Numbered from the stretch's first letter, positions 8,713 through 19,104 are shown. The stretch is DNA of 64,000 bases from Microbacterium helvum (GCF_014779795.1 NZ_JACXZS010000005.1:62001-126000); one strand, 5' to 3'. Made by a program: numbers and translations. Notes: generated by a model from the letters alone, not told the origin.

Positions 8713-10029
8713 TCAGTTCGCGAGCTTCTCGACCGAGGCGCCCCAGCGCTCGTTCAGCTCGGCGAAGTAGCTCGCCTTGTCGCCCTCGGCCGCGCCGCGC
8801 GCGATGTCGACGAGCTTCTGACGGTAGATCGGGCCGTAGAGGTCGATCTGCGAGTCGCTGGAGACCTCGTTGAGCAGGCCCTCCTTGCCCGCGGGAGCGG
8901 GGTTGATCTCCATGAGCTGCACGCCGGCATCCTCGAAGTCGGTGAGCGAGTCGGGCAGGGGTGCATCCTTGAGCGGCGACACCATGCCCTGGGTCTCGGT
9001 GTAGCCCGAGTCCGCGACGACCCACTGGATCCACGCCCACGCCGCGGCCTTCGCCTTGGAGTGCTTGCTGACGGCAAGGTTGTAGTCGCCGCCGATGACC
9101 GCGAGCTGTGTGCCGTCGACGTTCGCCGGGAACGCCATGAAGCCGATGTCGTCCGCCGACGCGCCGTTGTCTTCGGCGGCCGCCTGCATCTGCGAGATCG
9201 CCCATGAGCCGAGCGGCATGGTCGCGATCTTGCCGGTGCCGAGGTCGACCTTCGACTGCTCCCAGTTCGTGGTGAGCGGGTCGTCCTCGGTCAGGCCGGC
9301 TGCCACGGTGTCGTACAGCAGCCCGTCGATCGCGTAGACGTCCGATCCCTCGGTCCAGGGCGCAGGGTCCTCGGCCATCGTGATGGGCGCGTCCGGGTCG
9401 TTCGTGATCGCGCCGAGGTTGCCGAAGCTCTGCGTCAGCGGCCAGCCGTCTTTGTAGTTCGTGTACATCGGGATGGCGTCGGTGTTGTCCTTGACCTTCT
9501 GCAGGGCGGCCAGCCACTCCTCCTCGGTTGTGGGAAGCGCGGTGACACCGGCCTCTTCGAAGACCTTCTTGTTGTAGACGATGCCGTTCGCGTTGCCGCC
9601 GAAGGCGATCCCGTACTGGGTGCCGTCGTAGCTGGCGGCGGGGAGGAACCGATACGTGTCCTCGAAGTCGGCGGTCTCGCCGAGCGGCTCGAGGAACTGC
9701 TCGTACTGGTCGGGCTGGATCGCCGGGATGCCGATGACATCGCCGTAGTTGGTCGTCGACATGCGCGTCAGCATCTCGCCCGCGTAGTCGGTGATGCCCT
9801 CGAACGTCACCTTCACGTCGGGGTACTTCTTGTTGAACTCGGCGGCGTACTTGTCGAACGTGCCGTCCTCGACCAGGTCGGTGCGCCAGGTCACGACCTT
9901 GATGTCGCCCGTGACGTCGCCGTCGATGGTGTTGCTCGCGTCGTCCGATCCGCCGCCGCCTGCGCAGCCGCTCATCGCGACCGCGGCGGTCGCCAGCACC
10001 GCGAGGGACGCGATTGCCTTCTTCGCCAT
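8713..10029 (-). CDS. Sugar-binding lipoprotein of the mannan ABC transporter
   Basis: A 438-residue extracellular solute-binding protein (SBP family 1). The signal peptide ends in the lipobox MSGCAGGG, giving a membrane-anchored lipoprotein, followed by a Gly/Ser/Asp linker. The body has the usual cluster B features such as VTWRTDLVEDG and FNKKYPDVKV near the start and a long alpha/beta core. It is the first gene of the mannan operon, 19 bases ahead of the MalF-type permease. RBS AAGGAG lies 7 bases before the ATG. Expression should be under the LacI-type operator at 10115-10126. The ligand, probably manno-oligosaccharides, is inferred from the enzymes encoded downstream. Confidence 0.93.
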   Translation of the reverse strand: MAKKAIASLAVLATAAVAMSGCAGGGGSDDASNTIDGDVTGDIKVVTWRTDLVEDGTFDKYAAEFNKKYPDVKVTFEGITDYAGEMLTRMSTTNYGDVIGIPAIQPDQYEQFLEPLGETADFEDTYRFLPAASYDGTQYGIAFGGNANGIVYNKKVFEEAGVTALPTTEEEWLAALQKVKDNTDAIPMYTNYKDGWPLTQSFGNLGAITNDPDAPITMAEDPAPWTEGSDVYAIDGLLYDTVAAGLTEDDPLTTNWEQSKVDLGTGKIATMPLGSWAISQMQAAAEDNGASADDIGFMAFPANVDGTQLAVIGGDYNLAVSKHSKAKAAAWAWIQWVVADSGYTETQGMVSPLKDAPLPDSLTDFEDAGVQLMEINPAPAGKEGLLNEVSSDSQIDLYGPIYRQKLVDIARGAAEGDKASYFAELNERWGASVEKLAN

Positions 10030-10105
10030 GTGATTCTCCTTGTCAGGTTCGCCCTTGAACTGCCGGTGCGGGTCATCGCACCGTCGCGTGGTTCGTCGCG
10101 CCGTC

Positions 10106-10135
10106 AGAGTAGAGCGTTTCGAAACGGTTCCGCAA
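10106..10135 (-). promoter_or_regulatory. Mannan-operon promoter with LacI-type operator
   Basis: Reading the minus strand, TTGCGG (10135-10130) and TACTCT (10111-10106) form a -35/-10 pair with an 18-base spacer. The perfect 12-bp palindrome CGTTTCGAAACG (10115-10126) fills the spacer. The CG centre and AAACG arms are typical of LacI-family operators, so a bound repressor would block RNA polymerase. The divergent lacI gene is the obvious regulator. The leader to the ATG at 10029 is about 70 bases. Confidence 0.75.
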
Positions 10136-10251
10136 GTGGGCGATGTCAGCGCTGTCTTATCGTGTCCGTGCGGGAATCGTCACCAAGAAAAGGCACTTGA
10201 TCAGCCTATTAACACGCAGAGAAGTGGCCAGAAGAATCCTGATGTCCAGCG

Positions 10252-10292
10252 AATGTCTTACGTAGACATTTCGTCACGATCACTGCTAGCGT
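10252..10292 (+). promoter_or_regulatory. lacI promoter with inverted repeat
   Basis: TAGACA (10263-10268) and TAGCGT (10287-10292), spacer 18, are a plausible promoter for lacI and the alpha-galactosidase. An inverted repeat AATGTC/GACATT (10252-10257 and 10265-10270) around TTACGTA overlaps the -35. Its sequence differs from the CGTTTCGAAACG box, so it may bind a different factor or be a weaker site. Confidence 0.5.
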
Positions 10293-10319
10293 GAACCCCG
10301 CCCGGCAAGGAGGCCACCG

Positions 10320-11345
10320 ATGAACGTTCAACAGCGCGCTACCCTCGAGGACGTCGCGCGACTCGCCGGCGTGAGCTCGAAGACTGTGTCGCGTGTGTTC
10401 ACGCACCGTGATCTGGTCGCGCCCGAGACCGTCGAACGCGTGCTGCAGGCGGCGAAGCGTCTGCGGTTCCGCCCGAACCCGCTCGCGCGCAACCTGCGCC
10501 GCGGCGGCCCGACCGACACCATCGGGTTCATCATGGGCGAGCTGAACAACCCGTTCTACTACAAGCTCGCCGCCGGGATCGAGCGCGAGCTGTCGGCGCA
10601 CGGCTTCTCGCTCGTCGTGGCGACCACCGACGACACCGCCGAGGGCGAGGAGCGTGTCGCCGACGCCCTGCTCGGCCAGCGGCTCGGTGCCCTGCTGCTG
10701 ATCCCGGTCGCCGACGACCAGTCCTACCTCGAGGGCGAGCGGCACCTCGGCACGCCGATCATCGCGATCGACCGCCCGGCACGCAATCTCGTCGCCGATT
10801 CGATCGTCCTGGAGAACCATCGCGGGGTCTTCGAGGCGACGACGCGGCTCCTCGAACGCGGCCACCGCCGCATCGGCTACATCTGCAACCCCGCATCGGT
10901 GTACACGCAGGCCGAGCGTCTGCGCGGATACCGCGACGCGCTCGTCGCCTACGGCATCGAGGACTCCTCGCCGTGGGAACGGCTGGCCGACGACCTCTCG
11001 CGCCCTGCCGACGGGCTGATCGCCGATCTGCTGGACCGCGCCGACGCGCCGACCGCGATCATCACGGGCAACAACCGCGTCACGATCGACGCGCTGCGTG
11101 CGCTGCGCGACCTCGACGACGACGGCCGCACGGCGCTCATCGGCTTCGACGACTTCGACACCGCCGACGTTCTGGGGGTGTCGGTCATCAACTACGACCC
11201 ACTGGCCCTCGGCAAAGCCGCCGCGACGCTCGCGATCGAGCGGATGCAGGACCCGGCAGGCTTCACCCGACAGCTCGAGATGCCCACGTGGCTCGTGGAG
11301 CGCGGCACCGGCGAACGACCCCCCGCAGAGAGGACCACGGCATGA
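10320..11345 (+). CDS. LacI-family repressor of the galactomannan locus
   Basis: A 341-residue transcription factor. Residues 1-60 are the LacI helix-turn-helix and hinge: ATLEDVARLAGVSSKTVSRV, then PNPLARNLRRG. The remainder is a periplasmic-binding-protein-like sensor (TIGFIMGELNNPFYYKLAAG, IITGNNRVTIDALRAL, IGFDDFD) whose inducer is likely a manno- or galacto-saccharide. RBS AAGGAGG (10307-10313) sits 6 bases before the ATG. Its stop overlaps the start of the GH36 gene (ATGA), so the two are co-transcribed. It is divergent to the mannan operon and most likely represses it through the palindrome at 10115-10126. Confidence 0.92.
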   Translation: MNVQQRATLEDVARLAGVSSKTVSRVFTHRDLVAPETVERVLQAAKRLRFRPNPLARNLRRGGPTDTIGFIMGELNNPFYYKLAAGIERELSAHGFSLVVATTDDTAEGEERVADALLGQRLGALLLIPVADDQSYLEGERHLGTPIIAIDRPARNLVADSIVLENHRGVFEATTRLLERGHRRIGYICNPASVYTQAERLRGYRDALVAYGIEDSSPWERLADDLSRPADGLIADLLDRADAPTAIITGNNRVTIDALRALRDLDDDGRTALIGFDDFDTADVLGVSVINYDPLALGKAAATLAIERMQDPAGFTRQLEMPTWLVERGTGERPPAERTTA

Positions 11346-13480
11346 TCCCCGGTTTCGTCCACCTGGAACGCGACGGCATCGGCATCATCGTCGATAGCCG
11401 CGGGCCTGGCCTGCCGTGCGTGCTGCACTGGGGCGCGGCGACCGGTCCGCTCACCGACGCCGATGCCGCCGCACTCGCTCGGGCGCTCAGCCGCCAGAGT
11501 CCGCCGGGCACCCTCGACGCCGCCTGGCAGGTGTCGCTGTCGCCACAGGAGGGCGACGGCTGGACGGGACGGCCGGGCATGCAGCTGCGCGCCGCGGGTA
11601 TCGTGCACCACCCGCGCTGGGTGCTCGACGGCGTCGAGTCGGATGACCGTCGAGCCACGTTCCGAGCCAGGGATGCGGCTGGGACCGCTCTGCTTCTCAC
11701 CATCGAGATCTCGATCGAGGCGGGCGGCGTGGTCTGGGTGCAGCATGCGCTGCGCCACGAGGGCGGGCTGGATGCGTCGCCCGTCGATGTCGACTGGCTC
11801 GAGGCCGCGCTTCCGGTGCCGACGACGACCGACACGCTGCTGACCTTCGACGGGCGCTGGACGCGCGAGAAGCGCCCCGTCGTGACCGCGATGCCCGCCG
11901 GTGCGACCGTCCGACAGTCCCGTCGCGGCCGGCCGGGTCACGACAACCCGGTGGCCGCGATCGCCGGCATCGGCGCGCCGCGCTGGCGCGATGGCGAGCT
12001 GTGGGGGGTGCATCTGGCGTGGTCGAGCGACCTCACGACCCGCGTCGACCGGGTCACCGACGCGGTCACGCTCATCGGTGCGGGCGAGCTGCTGCGGCCG
12101 GGTGAGATCCGACTCTCACCGGGCGACGAGTACGTCGCGCCGCGAGCGGCGTTCGTGCACAGCGGTGCGGGGCTCGACGGCTTCGCCGATCGTGTGCACA
12201 CCTGGATGCGCGGGCGGCCGCAGCATCCGGCATCCCCTCGTCCCCTCGTGCTGAACACGTGGGAGGCGGTGTACTTCGACCACGACCCGGCACGGCTTGC
12301 GGCGCTCGCCGAGCGGGCTGCCGAGGTGGGGGTCGAGCGGTTCGTGCTCGATGACGGCTGGTTCCAGGGACGCCGGGACGACACCACGAGCCTCGGCGAC
12401 TGGATCGTCGACCGCACCGTGTGGCCGGACGGGCTCGGGCCGCTCGCGGCCCAGGTGCACGGGCTCGGCATGCAGTTCGGGCTGTGGTTCGAGCCTGAGA
12501 TGGTGAGCCTCGATTCCGACGTCGCGCGCGCTCACCCGGATTGGCTGCTGCACGACGCGGGCCACCTCGACCATGATCCGGGCCTGTCGTGGCGCGGGCA
12601 GTACGTCATGGATCTCGCGAACCCCGACGCGCACGCGCATGTGCTCGGCCAGATGGACTCCCTGGTAGGCGAGCTCGGCATCGACTTCATCAAGTGGGAC
12701 CACAACCGCGATCTCGTCGAGAGCGTGCACGCGGGCCGCCCCGGCGGGCACGCCCAGATGCTCGCGGTATACGAGCTGATGGCCGAGCTCAAGCGGCGGC
12801 ATCCCGGACTCGAGATCGAGTCGTGCTCCAGCGGTGGCGCGCGCACCGACCTCGGTGTGCTCGAGGTCGCCGACCGGGTCTGGGCGAGCGACTCGAACGA
12901 CCCCGTCGAACGGCAGGACATCCAGCGCTGGACCGGTCTGCTGCTGCCGCCCGAGCTCGTCGGCGCGCATGTCGGCCCGACGATGTCGCACTCGTCCGGG
13001 CGCACGACCGCGCTGTCGTTTCGCATGGCGACCAGCCTCATGGGCTCGGCCGGCTTCGAATGGGACATCCTCTCGTGCGACGCCGACGAGACCGCCGCGA
13101 TCGCCCGCTTCGCCGCGCTGTACAAAGAGCTGCGCCCCATCGTGCACCGCGGGCGGGTCGTGCACCCCGATCTGCGCGACCCGGCGTGGCGCGTGACCGG
13201 GTACGTCGCAGATGACGCGGCCGTGTTCGTGGTCGCCACGGTGGCGAGCCTCGAGGATGCTCGCGCCGAGCGCCTGCGGATGCCCGGGCTCGACCGCGAC
13301 CGGCGCTACCGGGTCCGGGTGCGCGACGAGATCGGCTCTGCCGAGTACGGCTGGATCGCGCCGGAGTGGTTCACCGCCGGGGGGATCGAGCTTCCCGGCG
13401 CGCTGCTGGCCGACGTGGGCCTGCAGCTGCCGACGCTGTGGCCCGTGCAGGCCTTCGTGCTGCACCTCGAGGTGGCCTGA
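11342..13480 (+). CDS. GH36 alpha-galactosidase
   Basis: A 712-residue cytoplasmic enzyme removing alpha-1,6-galactose side groups, which fits debranching of galactomannan. It has an N-terminal beta-supersandwich (about 1-300), a TIM barrel with VLDDGWFQGRRDD, the nucleophile Asp in FIKWDHNRD, CSSGGARTD, and the acid/base Asp in WASDSNDP, then a C-terminal beta domain. Length matches bacterial GH36 enzymes of about 700-730 residues. The ATG at 11342 overlaps the lacI stop by four bases. A REP-like region follows within 40 bases of the stop. Confidence 0.94.
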   Translation: MIPGFVHLERDGIGIIVDSRGPGLPCVLHWGAATGPLTDADAAALARALSRQSPPGTLDAAWQVSLSPQEGDGWTGRPGMQLRAAGIVHHPRWVLDGVESDDRRATFRARDAAGTALLLTIEISIEAGGVVWVQHALRHEGGLDASPVDVDWLEAALPVPTTTDTLLTFDGRWTREKRPVVTAMPAGATVRQSRRGRPGHDNPVAAIAGIGAPRWRDGELWGVHLAWSSDLTTRVDRVTDAVTLIGAGELLRPGEIRLSPGDEYVAPRAAFVHSGAGLDGFADRVHTWMRGRPQHPASPRPLVLNTWEAVYFDHDPARLAALAERAAEVGVERFVLDDGWFQGRRDDTTSLGDWIVDRTVWPDGLGPLAAQVHGLGMQFGLWFEPEMVSLDSDVARAHPDWLLHDAGHLDHDPGLSWRGQYVMDLANPDAHAHVLGQMDSLVGELGIDFIKWDHNRDLVESVHAGRPGGHAQMLAVYELMAELKRRHPGLEIESCSSGGARTDLGVLEVADRVWASDSNDPVERQDIQRWTGLLLPPELVGAHVGPTMSHSSGRTTALSFRMATSLMGSAGFEWDILSCDADETAAIARFAALYKELRPIVHRGRVVHPDLRDPAWRVTGYVADDAAVFVVATVASLEDARAERLRMPGLDRDRRYRVRVRDEIGSAEYGWIAPEWFTAGGIELPGALLADVGLQLPTLWPVQAFVLHLEVA

Positions 13481-13510
13481 CACGCGGCGAGCGGAGCGCG
13501 CTCCGGCGTC

Positions 13511-13652
13511 TGGTCGTTGAGCGAGCGAGGAACGAGCGAGACGAAACGTCGCGAGACGCTCTCGAGAACCTGGGTCGCGCACGAGTCGCGATGTGGCCGG
13601 GTCCGATCAGCAGCTCACGGCGTTTCGTCTCGCTGAGCTCGCTCAACGACCA
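13511..13652. repeat. REP-like element, CGTTGAGCGAGC family
   Basis: The ends TGGTCGTTGAGCGAGC (13511-13526) and its exact reverse complement (13637-13652) enclose a second inverted pair GAGACGAAACG / CGTTTCGTCTC. Related copies appear at 19109-19155, 47763-47823, inside the 3-hydroxyacyl-CoA dehydrogenase gene and inside paaC. I recall similar intergenic repeats from other Microbacteriaceae genomes, but could not search. Confidence 0.8.
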
Positions 13653-13661
13653 GGTGGTGCG

Positions 13662-13722
13662 GTTCGGGTGGCGCAGATCGTTGCTTCGCGAGGGAGGATG
13701 CCGCAACCGGCGACACCCGAAG
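13662..13722. repeat. 61-base palindromic element, GGTGGC family (copy 1)
   Basis: A 61-base unit starting GTTCGGGTGGCG and ending ACACCCGAAG, with 24-base imperfect arms and a 13-base middle ending in GGA. The middle-to-right junction reads GGATGCCGCAACC, as in the copies near 14.9, 39 and 63.9 kb. It lies between the REP-like element and the next minus-strand gene. Confidence 0.8.
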
Positions 13723-13736
13723 GTTGCGTGCGCGCT

Positions 13737-14726
13737 TCACGAAGGCGTCCAGCCCCGACGGACGAGGGCGGCGCGCACGATTGCCACAGCGGTAGGTCGC
13801 GCGCCCCGGATCTGCTTCGAGGTGAGACGCACGACCTCCCAGCCCTCGGCTGCGTAGGAGGCGTACTTGTCGATGTCACGTTCCCACTGCGCGCGCGACG
13901 TCCGGTGGTGGTCGCCTTCGACCTCGACGCCCACGCGCTGATCGCGGTAGACGACTTCGGTGATCCCGAGAAGGGTGCCCGCGGCATCCCGGATCTCGAC
14001 GTCGAGTGCGGGCTCGGGTAGTCCGCCGGCGGCGGCATCGATCCGGAATTCGGTCTCGAGCGGCGACGAGCTTCCGACCCGGATCAGCGGCAAAGCGTCG
14101 CGGAGCTTCGCGACGCCCACGCGCCTGCCGGCTTCGACGGCGCGCTCCAAATGGTCGATGGTCGCGAGCTGCAGCCCGGGCTGCAGTCGGCCTCGCTCGT
14201 CGCGCGGGACGCGCACGAACCAGTCGCCGAGGGCGACGAGCTCACGTGTGCTCAACTCCGCGCCGAGCATCGCCCACGTCGAGGCAGGGGTGGTCATTCG
14301 CAGCCCGTCGTGCGTGTGCACGAAGGCGAGCTTGGATGCGACCTTGACCCCTCGGACGCCCGTCGCGCGCGGCGCACGGTCGGGTGCGAGAACGCCTACC
14401 ACGATCTGGTCGCCAGGATCGATCGGGGCGCCCTGCAGGACTGCCGCCGTGCGGCCGGCGAAGAACATCTGCGGCGGCATCACCGTCGCGAACGCCTGGG
14501 CCTTCAACTTCTCGACGGCCCGGGCGGCGTCCCACCGGGTCGGCGCCGGCTCGTCGTCGCGCCGATCGTCGGTCTTCGGCGCGGGAGGGCGTCCACGCAC
14601 GCCGTGGAACGGTCGATCGAGATCCGTCGCCCTCATGCGGCCCCGAGACACCCCGGCGTCGCGCGCTGCGCCCACCGAGAAGACGGCGCCGAGCGAATCT
14701 GGAAGCGGACGCGGACGAGGCGGCAT
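13737..14726 (-). CDS. Endonuclease-fold (DUF559-like) protein with AbiEi-like N-terminus
   Basis: A 329-residue protein of a type common in Microbacteriaceae. The N-terminal part (LGAVFSVGAARDAGVSRGRMR) looks like the winged-helix seen at the start of type IV toxin-antitoxin antitoxins (AbiEi). The C-terminal 110 residues look like the restriction-endonuclease-like DUF559 fold: LETEFRIDAA, then VGVEVEGDHH and WERDIDKYASYAAEGWEVVRLT. E, then EVEGD supply the usual metal-ligand pattern. No toxin gene lies beside it, and no function is established. The ATG at 14726 was chosen to keep the winged-helix region intact. It is flanked on both sides by 61-base palindromes. Confidence 0.75.
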   Translation of the reverse strand: MPPRPRPLPDSLGAVFSVGAARDAGVSRGRMRATDLDRPFHGVRGRPPAPKTDDRRDDEPAPTRWDAARAVEKLKAQAFATVMPPQMFFAGRTAAVLQGAPIDPGDQIVVGVLAPDRAPRATGVRGVKVASKLAFVHTHDGLRMTTPASTWAMLGAELSTRELVALGDWFVRVPRDERGRLQPGLQLATIDHLERAVEAGRRVGVAKLRDALPLIRVGSSSPLETEFRIDAAAGGLPEPALDVEIRDAAGTLLGITEVVYRDQRVGVEVEGDHHRTSRAQWERDIDKYASYAAEGWEVVRLTSKQIRGARPTAVAIVRAALVRRGWTPS

Positions 14727-14836
14727 CCATCGACCATCTCGCAGCCGTCGCCATCGGCGGCGCCTCGCCGGCCGGATTGTGGACAAGCTCGCGGACGCTG
14801 CGCTTGTGGGGGAACCTCGCGCGCTGTTCCGCGCCC

Positions 14837-15065
14837 GTTCGGGTGGCAGATACGGCGGCTTAGCGTCGATGGATGCCGCAACCTCCGCCACCTGAACGAC
14901 CGGGGAGCGCGGACGCGTCGTTCAGGTGGCGCGATCGGCTGCCGTGGGGCGCGGGATGCCGCACCATGCGCCACTCGAACGGAGGGTGTGCGCGGGGTCC
15001 CGAGGCTCGGGTGGCGCGAATGGCGGCTTGGCGGGGGCGGATGCCGCACCCTGCGCCACCCGAAC
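14837..15065. repeat. Three tandem 61-base palindromes, GGTGGC family
   Basis: The 360-base gap 14727-15086 is largely filled by three units at 14837-14897, 14920-14980 and 15005-15065. Each is exactly 61 bases, starts G(T/C)TC(A/G)GGTGGC and ends CCAC(C/T)(C/T)GAAC, and has GGATGCCGCA near position 36. Starts are 83 and 85 bases apart. They can fold into long hairpins and may end transcription of both minus-strand neighbours, but there is no T-tract. Confidence 0.88.
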
Positions 15066-15086
15066 GGGCCCGGCGTGCAGCAGGCG

Positions 15087-16055
15087 TCAGACGAGCGCCG
15101 AGAGGAAGCGGGCCTGCTTCAGGAACTGGAAGGCCTGGCCGCCCTCGTGGCCGTTGTGCGTGTAGACCTCGATCTGCTTCGTGTCGGTCGTGTGGCGGTT
15201 GTACGCCGCGTAGACCGTCGACGGCGGGCAGATCGTGTCCATCAGCGCGACCGAGTAGAGGGCGGCGGCATTTGCGCGCTTGGCCATGTTGACGCCGTCG
15301 AAGTACGAGAGCGTCTCGAACACGCGGTCGTCGAGTCCGCGGTGCACCGCGAGGTACCGCACGACCTCCTGGTACGGGTCGTCGCCGGTGAAGCCGACGG
15401 CGCGCTCGAAGTGGCACAGGAACGGCACGTCGGGCATGGCGGCGACGAGTCCCTCCGACAGACCGGCGGCGGCGATCGCGATGCCGCCGCCCTGGCTCCC
15501 GCCGCAGACCGCGACGCGGTCGGCATCGACCTGCGGCAGCGACCGCACCGCGTCGACAGCGCGCACCGCATCGGTGAACACGCGGCGGTAGTAGTAGTCC
15601 GCGGGATCCTCGATGCCCCGCGTCATGAATCCGGATGAGGACGGACCCGTGCCGTGCGGATCGGGGGTGTCGCCGCCGGAGCCCCACATCGAGCCCTGCC
15701 CGCGGGTGTCCATGAGCAGATGCGCGTAGCCGGCGGCCGCCCAGCCGAGGCGCTCGCCGGGAAGACCCCGGCCACCGCCGTACCCCTGGTACTCGACGAC
15801 GGCGGGCAGCGGGTCTTCGGCGCCGGCGGGGAGCGTCAGCCATGCCTTCACCGGGTCTCCGGCGAAGCCGGGGAACGTGACGTCGAACACCTCGAGCGCG
15901 CTGAACGGGGTGTCTGCGCGCACCACCTCGGGTGCGGCATCCCATCGGCGCGCCTCGCTGAGCGTCGTCGCCCAGAAGTCGTCGAAGTCGGCGGGTTCGC
16001 GGACGTCGGGCGCATACGCCTCGAGCTCCGCGGGGGACAGGTCGAATCTCGGCAC
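15087..16055 (-). CDS. CE7 acetyl xylan esterase / cephalosporin-C deacetylase
   Basis: A 322-residue alpha/beta-hydrolase of carbohydrate esterase family 7, which deacetylates short acetylated xylo- or other oligosaccharides in the cytoplasm. The family marks are all present: MDTRGQGSMWG, the nucleophile elbow VCGGSQGGGIA, and the catalytic His in HNGHEGGQ near the C-terminus; FDDFWATTL at the N-terminus is also typical. Start is GTG at 16055; no RBS precedes it and a -10-like TAGGGT sits seven bases upstream, so the transcript is probably leaderless. Acetylated mannan would be a sensible substrate next to the mannan locus, but that is inference. Confidence 0.92.
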   Translation of the reverse strand: MPRFDLSPAELEAYAPDVREPADFDDFWATTLSEARRWDAAPEVVRADTPFSALEVFDVTFPGFAGDPVKAWLTLPAGAEDPLPAVVEYQGYGGGRGLPGERLGWAAAGYAHLLMDTRGQGSMWGSGGDTPDPHGTGPSSSGFMTRGIEDPADYYYRRVFTDAVRAVDAVRSLPQVDADRVAVCGGSQGGGIAIAAAGLSEGLVAAMPDVPFLCHFERAVGFTGDDPYQEVVRYLAVHRGLDDRVFETLSYFDGVNMAKRANAAALYSVALMDTICPPSTVYAAYNRHTTDTKQIEVYTHNGHEGGQAFQFLKQARFLSALV

Positions 16056-16061
16056 GCGCCT

Positions 16062-16089
16062 ACCCTAGCGCCTCGCAGAGAAGCGCTTC
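16062..16089 (-). promoter_or_regulatory. Leaderless promoter with LacI-like GAAGCGCTTC box
   Basis: On the minus strand TAGGGT (16067-16062) places the transcript start at or next to the GTG at 16055. The perfect palindrome GAAGCGCTTC (16080-16089) lies about where the -35 should be. AAGCGCTT is a frequent LacI-family operator core. It is not the same word as the mannan-operon box, so a different LacI-type regulator is possible. Confidence 0.5.
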
Positions 16090-16216
16090 GACAGTTCTTT
16101 GTGAGAAGGCGACGAGGCCTCGATGGGGGAGGGGTATTCGAGGCCCCGCCGCCGGTCTCAGGAGCACCCGGAGGTGCTGATCGTCCGCTCCCCAGATCGG
16201 ACGCCGGTGCGCCGGA

Positions 16217-16669
16217 TCAGAGTCTGATCTCGGCGATGACTTCACCGTACTCGGTCTCACCGACCGGCGTGAAGCCCACACGCTCGAAGAATGCCTGCGG
16301 ACCGCCTTCGCCGGCCTCGTAGATGACGTTGACGTGGTCCATGCCGCGGTTGCGCGCCTCTTCGATGAGGCCCTCGACGGCGAAGCGGCCGATGCCCTTG
16401 CCCTGGTCGTCGGCGTCGACGTTGATCCGCCACAGGACCGACCGGAAGTGCTCCTGCGGGTCTTCGAGGTCGAAGTTGCCGCTGATGAAGGCGACCACCT
16501 GCTCGCCGTCGAGGACGACGCGCTGCCACGTCGTCTGCGGGTTCACGACGGTCGCCGCGATGCCGTAGCTGACGGGCGAGAGGAACTCCTCCTGCCCGGG
16601 CTTGAGCGACATATTGTTGACCGCCACGATGGTCGAGGCGGACAGTTCGACGAGTCGCAGATCACCCAT
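16217..16669 (-). CDS. GNAT-family N-acetyltransferase
   Basis: A 150-residue acetyl-CoA-dependent acetyltransferase-fold protein. The acetyl-CoA loop is seen as VDADDQGKGIGRFAVEGLIEEA (Q/R-x-x-G-x-G/A type), followed by a C-terminal AFFERVGFTPVGE. A strand with VVAFISGNFDLED precedes it. The acceptor is unknown. The ATG at 16669 (MGDLRLVEL) was preferred over the longer frame to 16729, which adds a low-quality lead. It is divergent to the isocitrate dehydrogenase gene. A GAGGCCTCGA-type hairpin follows the stop. Confidence 0.8.
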   Translation of the reverse strand: MGDLRLVELSASTIVAVNNMSLKPGQEEFLSPVSYGIAATVVNPQTTWQRVVLDGEQVVAFISGNFDLEDPQEHFRSVLWRINVDADDQGKGIGRFAVEGLIEEARNRGMDHVNVIYEAGEGGPQAFFERVGFTPVGETEYGEVIAEIRL

Positions 16670-16741
16670 GCGCCCCAGGCTAGCCCGGATGGCGGCATCC
16701 GGCATCGTGGATTTCGCATGGAAACACAATGTTCACGTGCC

Positions 16742-16767
16742 GAGATATCTTGACGTCGAGATATCTC
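16742..16767. promoter_or_regulatory. 26-bp palindrome upstream of icd
   Basis: GAGATATCTTGAC and GTCGAGATATCTC form a 26-bp palindrome with one mismatched pair, centred on GACGTC. A -10-like TAGGCT lies at 16783-16788, so the site would overlap the -35 region of icd. Its sharp symmetry in AT-rich arms makes it a strong operator candidate. The regulator is not identified. Confidence 0.65.
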
Positions 16768-16827
16768 ACCAGGTGCTTGCGATAGGCTGTGGGCGACCCG
16801 TCCGCAGCACCGACAGGACCGATTCAG

Positions 16828-19041
<2,214 letters not shown>

Positions 19042-19050
19042 GGCCGCAGC

Positions 19051-19104
19051 GACGAAAGAGCGGAGTGGATGCCTCGGGCCGAGGCATCCACTCCGCTCTT
19101 CGTC
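19051..19104 (+). terminator. icd terminator hairpin
   Basis: A nearly perfect 25-bp stem (AGAGCGGAGTGGATGCCTCG and its complement, one bulged A) with a 4-base loop, 9 bases after the icd stop. It contains the GGATGCC/GGCATCC pair seen in many hairpins of this window. No U-tract follows, as is common in actinobacteria. Confidence 0.85.

Noticed and set aside
13737..14726. Type IV toxin-antitoxin system
   Set aside because: Only an AbiEi-like N-terminus is present; there is no AbiEii-type nucleotidyltransferase beside it.
16789..16827. Earlier start for icd
   Set aside because: The added residues ([12 protein letters not shown]) do not fit monomeric IDH N-termini, and the frame starts at the edge of the -10-like element.
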